A stretch of DNA of 64,000 nt from Termitomyces sp. T153 (lineage: Eukaryota; Basidiomycota; Agaricomycetes; Agaricales; Lyophyllaceae), in NCBI GenBank assembly GCA_018296165.2, contig JACKQL020000163.1, forward strand, positions 1-64,000, read 5' to 3'. This document shows, one piece after another, positions 58,170 to 64,000 of this stretch (position 1 is its first letter; each line of letters starts with the position of its first letter). The position numbers were made by a program, and so were the translations under genes. Below the pieces are notes generated by a model, which worked only from the letters and a program-made list of their open reading frames with translations, had not been told where the DNA came from and made no database searches.

Positions 58170-60230
58170 CTTGCACATGCATGATTGTGACCTGGTCAAC
58201 TGATGGAATGGAGTAGATGCCTCAAATGGCTTTTGGAGCATTGGGATGCCTGCAGTAGAAAACCCAGACCAGGGCAGGTGCACATACACTGGCCTGTAGT
58301 TCCCAAGAGATGTCCTTAATGCCATATTCCTTCCATTTCACCTTGAACTGCAACTTCCTTTAGAATACCCTGCTATTCAGAATTTCTTCCACCTCATACT
58401 CCTCCTCATCATCAACCAGAACTCGTGGTGGGAGTGGCTTAGGGCAGTAGCCATGGATTGGATTCTCTGAAGCTGGGAACAGTTTGACAGCATCGAAGAC
58501 TGGGTGCAACTGGCATAGGCCTGCCAGGAGTTGAAATTGGTATGTCAAAGGTCCTACCTTCTTCTCTACCATGAAGGGGCCAAGATGACAATGTGACAGC
58601 TTCTGGGATGGCCTTGTTATCTTAATGTCTGAGCTATTCAAGTACACACAGTCTCCAGGCTTGTAAACTGGGGCTGGTATCCATCTGTGATCACAGTACT
58701 GTGCCATGTCCTCCTTGGCCTTCACCAACACAGCTTTTGCCTCCTCCTGTGCCCTCTTCATTTGATCCACAAACTCATTGACAGAGTGATTCTCTGAGAG
58801 GCATGCCTGAGGTATGAATCCTATGCAAGGATGCCTGCCAGTGTCCAGGAAGAATGGAGTCATCTGCATGGAAGAGCAGATGTGGTTGTTGTATTGGAAT
58901 TCTGCATCAGGCAGCAGCTCATCCCAGTCATCCTGCTTCTCATTACAAAACAGGTGGAGATACTGTTCCAGTTCCTGCTTAACACATTCTGTCTGCCCAT
59001 CTGACTGAGGGTGATAGGCTGTGGTGGTATGGAGCTTCACTCCCAGCAGGCAATACAGTTCCCAAGTCAATTCTGCTACAAACTGGGGGCCCTGGTCAGA
59101 GATGTACCCATCAACAGACCATGGAGCTTCCAGACATTCTTGCAATACAGACTAGCTGCTCCCAAGGCAGAGCACATTGTGTGGGTGGGTATGAAGTGGG
59201 CCCATTTACCATAGAGGTCTGTCAGGATCCCTTGACCCTAGGGGCAGACTTGATAGCCAACAAGTATGTGGTTGAGTTGGGAATTGAGAGGACTGAGGAA
59301 GATAAACCTGGAAACAGATAGATTGAAGAGGAAGAGACAGGAGGATGAACACAAGTAAAAAGCAGACATAATAGGTAACAATAGGTAATCTGAAGACTGG
59401 AGTGTAGCTACAAACTAGGGGACCTTATATAGCTGTAGGACACTACCAAAAGGGGAAGCTGGAAGTGATCTAAGTCAGGTGAGATTTATCTAACACAAGA
59501 GGAAGTGATCTAAGTCAGGTAGAAGTAATCTGAGTCAGGTGGAAGTGATCTCAGTCATAGTAGGAAGTGATCTAAGTCATGGGGAAGTGATCTAGAACAA
59601 GGAAAGTAATCCTGTAAATGATTTGAGACAGGTGAAAGTGATCTGGAACAGATGGAAGTGATATAGGCTAGATGGAAGTGATCTGGAACCTGTGGAAGTG
59701 ATCTGGGCCTGTGGGAATGATATGAAACATGAAAAGCAGTCCTAAGGGTGGCTAAAACCTGGATGTGGCTGAAACAGGAGTGTGGCTGAGATCCAGAGAG
59801 GGACTGTGTAGAATCTGAAATTGGATAATAGTGAAGGAAAGGGGGAAATGGTAAGGGTCCTGACAAGGTCCACAACTACCCATCACAGCATTGTACTCAT
59901 GAGCATCTGGGAGTTCCACAATGAAATCTACAAATGCAACACTCCAGCAAGCAAATGGAATAGGGAGAGAGTGGAGCTGCCCCATGGGTGCCTGGCAGCA
60001 AGGTTTGGTGTAGAAGCAGAGATCACAAGTGCTAGTATAGGTGCCTACATATCAGGAGATTTGAGGCCACCAGTAATTCCAGGATACCAGCTGCAACATC
60101 TTCCACCTTCCAGGATGTCCAGCTACTCAAGAGTCATGATGTTGCTCCACAATGCATCAGCGAAGTTCTGGAATGTTAGGCACATAGATGTGTCCTCAGA
60201 AGGTTGGAAGTCCATCCTGAAGACCCCACT
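58170..60230 (-). pseudogene. Gypsy-1 copy E integrase and chromodomain, split by a solo LTR
   Basis: Open 59145-58360: ISDQGPQFVAELTWELYCLL, LHTTTAYHPQSDGQTECVKQ, FCNEKQDDWDELLPDAEFQY, FFLDTGRHPCIGF and the GPY/F segment LSHCHLGPFMVEKKVGPLTY, ending in the chromodomain start DDEEEYEVEEILNSRVF. After a frameshift the tail reads YCRHPNAPKAI near 58240. Upstream of the solo LTR (59871-60230) integrase N-terminal sequence continues (matches 6880-7220). It retains the SDQGPQF-type second Asp region and the QSDGQTE Glu. It is the best preserved Gypsy integrase here, but the protein is split by the LTR. Confidence 0.85.
59220..59865 (-). repeat. Solo LTR2, complete, with target duplication
   Basis: 646 bp. 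On the minus strand it starts TGTCAGGACCCTTACC at 59865 and ends GGATCCTGACA at 59220. AGGTC flanks it on both sides (59215-59219 and 59866-59870). A TATA-like stretch (ccttatatagctg on plus) is at about 59425. It contains many copies of a gaagtgatct-type 15-22 bp repeat (59465-59725). A solo LTR arises by recombination between two LTRs. Confidence 0.9.
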
Positions 60231-61070
60231 TGTCATGACCTGCCTCCAGACCTCCAGACCTTCCACCAGTTCACCCTGTCCCCCCAGAGCCTCTCCAACA
60301 ACCCTCTGATCTCACTCCAGCCTTTGTTGACCCATGGTGCCTGTCCTAGCTAACTCTGATGCTTCCTCAGCAAACTCCAACAATATCTTGGCAAACCCTG
60401 TGCACCCCTTCTGGGCCCCCTCAGTTCCCCCTCTCCCTCACAAGGCCTCTGAGCATCTCCAGCACCTCTCTTGACCTAGGCACACATCACTAACTTGCCC
60501 CTACAACCCATACAACCACTCCAGAATTCTCTGATGACTATAGGGCAGGCCACATTCCCATCAGATCCCATCAAAATGTCACTCTGGCCCACCCTCCAAT
60601 AACAACTGACATCCACTGACCTTGCATGGCTCTGAAAAGCCCTGCCATTGCACTCTCAGCCCTGGAGGAAGTCCAGTAGTTGGTAGATAAGATGTAGAGT
60701 AGCATCTGTTACCTTAGTCTTGATATTACTTTCCTTGGTCACTTGTGTCTTGTGATTCTCTTTGTTATGTTTCCTGGTCTTGCCTCTGTTTCTATTTTTA
60801 CTCTTAAAATCGATTTCCTTTCTCTGTTCCATCTTGTTTTGCCTTTGTCTTGTCTTGCCTGTCTCTATGACCTTTATTGTTCCTAAGTTCCTTTCAACTC
60901 TGACATCATTACAAACTCTGTGCAAATGCTACAACTCTTTAGACATTCCTATGACAATTCTGGGCCTTGCTCCATACTTGGCCCTAGAACCCATCACTGT
61001 CAGGGGACTTCCAATTCCAACCTCTGCAACCTATTCCAGTGCTTCTGCAGCTTGTTCAACATCTCCAGGG
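60231..61070 (+). repeat. Degenerate LTR3
   Basis: Starts TGTCATGACCTGCC at 60231, inserted in Gypsy-1 copy E, and parallels the intact LTR at 63129 (about 60670 gatagatgtagagtagc-type segment at the TATA position). CpGs are gone. The right edge near 61070 is approximate. Confidence 0.7.
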
Positions 61071-61194
61071 CTCATTGGGAAATAATTATCTGGATGCTCC
61101 AGAGGGGCTGGGGCTGCAGTGGGAATGGGGTATGCATAGTAGTGAGCAGGTGGAAGGTAGGTGGGTTGGGGGTTAGGGGATGCAGCTGTTTAGA

Positions 61195-61950
61195 GGGGAG
61201 ACAGCATTGGGGCTTGGTCCAGAGGCAGAGATTGCATGTATTACTGTAGGCCCCACTTTATTGAGACATCTGGAGCCACTAGTAGTTTTGGGATACTAGC
61301 TCCAGTGTTTTCCATTGCCTGGGGGGTCCAGCAATCTGGAAGTTGTGATGTTGTTCTACAATCCTCTAACAAAGCTCCAGAATGTTGGGCACATAGATGT
61401 GGTCCCAAAAAGTCAAGATCCCATCCTGAAGGGCCCACTTATCCATGTGGACCAACTTAGCACCAGTGGTGCATCCTGATTTCAGTGCTTGGGCTGCCTG
61501 AGCAACAAGTTACTCCTGCTGACCATCCTGGTTACTCCACCAGATGTCCCAGAATACATCCACCTCTGCTCTCTTGACAGCTAGACCTTCCATGGCTTGG
61601 ATTGAAAACAATTCAAGCTGGAGGAGTACAATATTGCTATTTGGTTCTCTCCTCCAGTGCCATGGTCCACTCTCTGGGACAGGGCATCTGGTTTTCCCAT
61701 ACTCCAGCCTGGCTTGTTGTGCAGCAAGAAGTCAAAGTTGGCTAGATAGAGGGACCATTGGGCTTGTTGACAGTTGAGTTTCTTGGCCATCTGGAAGTAC
61801 TCAAGGTTCTTGTGATCTGTCCAGACCTCCAATTTGTGCTGCACACCTTCCAGGAAATGCTGCCATTCCTCAACAACCAGATGATGACCAGCATCTCCTT
61901 GTCATGGATCTTGTAGTTATGCTCTACCATGTTGGGGTCAATTGGCACTG
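61195..61950 (-). pseudogene. Gypsy-1 RNase H to integrase start (copy E2)
   Basis: Minus strand: VEHNYKIHDKEMLVIIW (about 61925), LEVWTDHKNLEYFQMAKKLN (about 61840), QWSLYLANFDFLLHNKPGWS, MGKPDALSQRVDHGTG (about 61700), then zinc-region sequence matching 7080-7260 of copy A. Joined at about 61950 to a gag of the Gypsy-2 type, so a deletion or recombination has removed protease and RT between them. Confidence 0.7.
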
Positions 61951-63000
61951 GAGGGTCCTTGACCTGGGAGAAAATAGGGTACAGGGTTGACAGAGGTTGT
62001 GGGGATCAAGGGTTGATTGCCATTGGTTGCTCTGGCCTGCCAGTTGGTGTTGCTAGAGGTATTCCAGTTGGTTTGAGGTGCTGTGTTTTCACTCTGGTCT
62101 TCACAATAGCATTGATCAACCTGCATAATGAGTGCCTTGTAATTGTCATACATACATAGTTTGCTTGGGTGCAAGGCAGAGGACATCTTTGATGCCTTGG
62201 GAGAGAGCATGGTAGAGGGCAAATTGGAGAGCATTGTAGCTCCAACCTGTTGCATTGGCTTCTTGCTCAAACTAGACAATAAAGGTTGTGAACCACTTGT
62301 TGTTGCATATACAGAGGTTCAAGAGGTTTTTCTTCACCTCTGCTACAGTGTCAAATACTCTGAACTTACTGGAGAATTCCTGAGTAAAAGCAAGCCAGTT
62401 GGAGAGCACAGGGTTGCACACTGAGGGGGAAAGTTGTTCATGGCCAGGCTCCATCCACTTGGAGGTTTGCTGCCTGGGGGTGGGCCAGCATTTACCAGAG
62501 GAGGACCTGGGGCCCAGCAAGGGGGAGGGGGTTCTCCAGAGGTCAGGTGGTCCAAAGTTCTTATTGTTGTTGGGTTGGTTGGGTAAGGGGATTGGCAGGG
62601 GTCAAGGGGAATTATTGGGGAAGGAGGAAGGAGGGTCAAGGCACTCTGGAGCCCATGGGTTGATTCAGAGGAGCTGGAGTATTTTGGCAGGGTTAGGGTG
62701 CAGTTGGAGAGGCATTTCCATCGGGGGTGTGGAGGTCAAAATGGGGAGGTCTGTCCCAGAGAGGTCCTGGGGCAGTGTGGGCAGTGGGTTGGTCAAAGAG
62801 GCCTCTAGCAGGGTTGAAGGACCTCAGAATGTTGGATACAGCATCGAGTTCCTCTTGCTGGTGGGGCATGGGGGCCAGAGCTTCATTTTGAGTTCTTGTG
62901 GGTACCTCCCATTGTATGTGGAAGGAGTGGGCTGGGTCCAGCAGGTCCTCAAAGCATTGGGGATTTGGGCTGGTGTGGATCTCATTGAATAGGGCATGAA
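61951..63000 (-). pseudogene. Gypsy-2-like gag (decayed)
   Basis: Minus strand: HQQEELDAVSNILRSFNPAR (about 62870), a Pro-rich linker, then the gag domain NPVLSNWLAFTQEFSSKFRV (about 62405), ATGWSYNALQFALYHALP (about 62240), NYKALIMQVDQCYCEDQSEN (about 62145) and an Asn/Thr-rich tail (NTSSNTNWQARATNGNQP). This is the central gag part that copy F lacks. A long plus-strand frame over it is a shadow. Confidence 0.65.
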
Positions 63001-63128
63001 GTTTGTTCCAGCATTATCTGTTTCCCAGCATTATCTCTAATATGTCTACACCTCTGAATTATGATCTAATTACTTGGCTCATCCTCCTAACAAACTCCAG
63101 CTTGACTCCTAAGTCCTTTGACCACACT

Positions 63129-64000
63129 TGTCACGACCCGTCCCTGAACCCCCGCACATCATCCATCAACCCCCCAAACCCCCAAAAAACCCCTGACACT
63201 CCACCAAACTTCCGCCCATGCCCCACACCTATTGTGCATAACTCCGACGCCTCCCTGGCTAACTCCGATGGCCCCCCGGCCAACTTCAATGCCTTCCCCG
63301 CAGCCACTGACACTTACTCTGGATCTCCTGAACCCCGAGAACCACCCCCGCTGTTCCTGATCTTTGCCACCCATCATCAACTCAACACCCTGGTCCCTCC
63401 GACCTATTCTGGAGTATCACAACAACCTTGGGGCGACCCGTGTTCCCCAATGATCCCATCAATGTATCAGCGCGGCCCGATCCTTGATTGCAACCGACAC
63501 CCGCCCACTCTGTCGAGCTCCGCCAAGCCCCGCCGCCACAGCCAACATACCCCGAAGTTCTCTGGTAGTCAGTATATAAGTCGTCGAGTAGCTCTTCGTA
63601 CTCTAGTCTTGATATTGCTTAACGTTACCTATGGTCTGATTGTTTCCTTTTCATGTTTCATGTTTCGTGTTTCATGTCTCATTCTCTTTACTCTCAGTCT
63701 CCTGGTCTTATCTCAGTCTCCTGGTCTTGTCTTGTCTCCATCTCCATTTCGTTATTGTTCTCGTTATCATTTCGTATCTCCACTCAAATCTACTCTTGTT
63801 CCATATCGACTCCATTCCATTTCGTCTGATGCTGTCTTGGTGACTCCGTCTGGCCGTTGTGCCCAAGTCCTCATCAACCTAAATGACCTCACAAACTCCG
63901 CAATTACGATCACGAACCCTGACACTCTTTCACCAAGTCCGAACCTCGCTCTTCGCTCGGTCCCAGATTCCATCAACTCCAATTGATCTCCCATCAAACG
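63129..64000 (+). repeat. CpG-intact LTR3, start of a young element or solo LTR, continues past the window
   Basis: Starts TGTCACGACCCGTCCC with no polypurine tract before it, so it is a 5' LTR or a solo LTR. It carries abundant CpG, unlike its relatives at 2663, 34700 and 60231. Pro-rich open frame over it (63003-63986) is a by-product of composition, not a gene. The final pyrimidine-rich leader region (about 63640-63790) holds repeated ttcatgttt and tctcctggtctt phrases. The 3' end lies outside the window. Confidence 0.8.
63573..63579 (+). promoter_or_regulatory. TATA box of the intact LTR3
   Basis: tatataa at 63573, conserved in the decayed copy at about 3116. It is followed by a CpG-bearing segment (gtcgtcgagtagctc) and a pyrimidine-rich leader, as in an LTR promoter. 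Confidence 0.55.

Noticed and set aside
62399..62992. 197-codon Gly-rich frame on the plus strand
   Set aside because: Complement of the Pro-rich linker of a minus-strand gag.
63003..63986. 327-codon Pro/Ser-rich frame on the plus strand
   Set aside because: It spans the start of a long terminal repeat and continues through its TATA box and leader; no domain, and decayed copies of the LTR do not keep it open.

Overview
The window looks like a transposon-rich chromosome segment from a mushroom-forming basidiomycete. I cannot name the species. The evidence is: very short GT..AG introns (47-80 bp); a FunK1-type fungal kinase relic; Ty3/Gypsy chromoviruses, Ty1/Copia elements and a LINE tail packed around a few host-like islands; and almost complete loss of CpG over most of the DNA. 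I saw no rRNA, tRNA, CRISPR or bacterial operon structure.

Layout. 1-19300: degenerate Gypsy elements. Copy B (minus, cut by the window edge) is followed by LTR fragments of two other families, then Gypsy-1 copy A (minus, about 4600-19298). Copy A is split by Copia-1 (7974-15543, 5-bp target duplication CATGG), and Copia-1 is itself split by a small LTR-flanked element (13117-14561). 19300-22600: unidentified decayed DNA with a chromodomain fragment and a copia gag fragment. 22608-27576: a seven-exon gene relic of about 1555 codons. It has AT-hooks, a Cys-rich domain, a Mutator/IS256-like DDE core and a WRN-type 3'-5' exonuclease lying between the second D and the E. I consider this the most interesting object here. 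27577-31650: a CpG-retaining island with a FunK1 relic, a small two-exon gene and a 358-bp tandem repeat. 31650-37900: copia reverse transcriptase and LTR debris. 37915-43146: Copia-2, the best preserved retroelement, inserted in Gypsy-2 copy D (TSD CTTGG). 46474-47533: 3' end of a LINE with a poly(A) tail. 47850-53707: Gypsy-2 copy F joined to a deleted Gypsy-1 copy H. 54380-57300: a second CpG-retaining island with a kinase-like gene. 57580-63128: more Gypsy relics, a solo LTR with clean TSDs and a gag relic. 63129-64000: the start of a CpG-intact LTR that runs off the window.

The unifying process is CpG decay. Older copies show CG changed to TG or CA, and 11 of 13 in-frame stops in the large gene are TGA at positions where arginine (CGA) fits. 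Two Copia-2 LTRs differ mostly at former CpGs. The last LTR is a nearly undecayed reference for its family. This fits cytosine methylation plus deamination, or a CpG-directed RIP-like process. Coordinates of fragment edges marked 'about' are judged by eye from repeat-to-repeat comparison.
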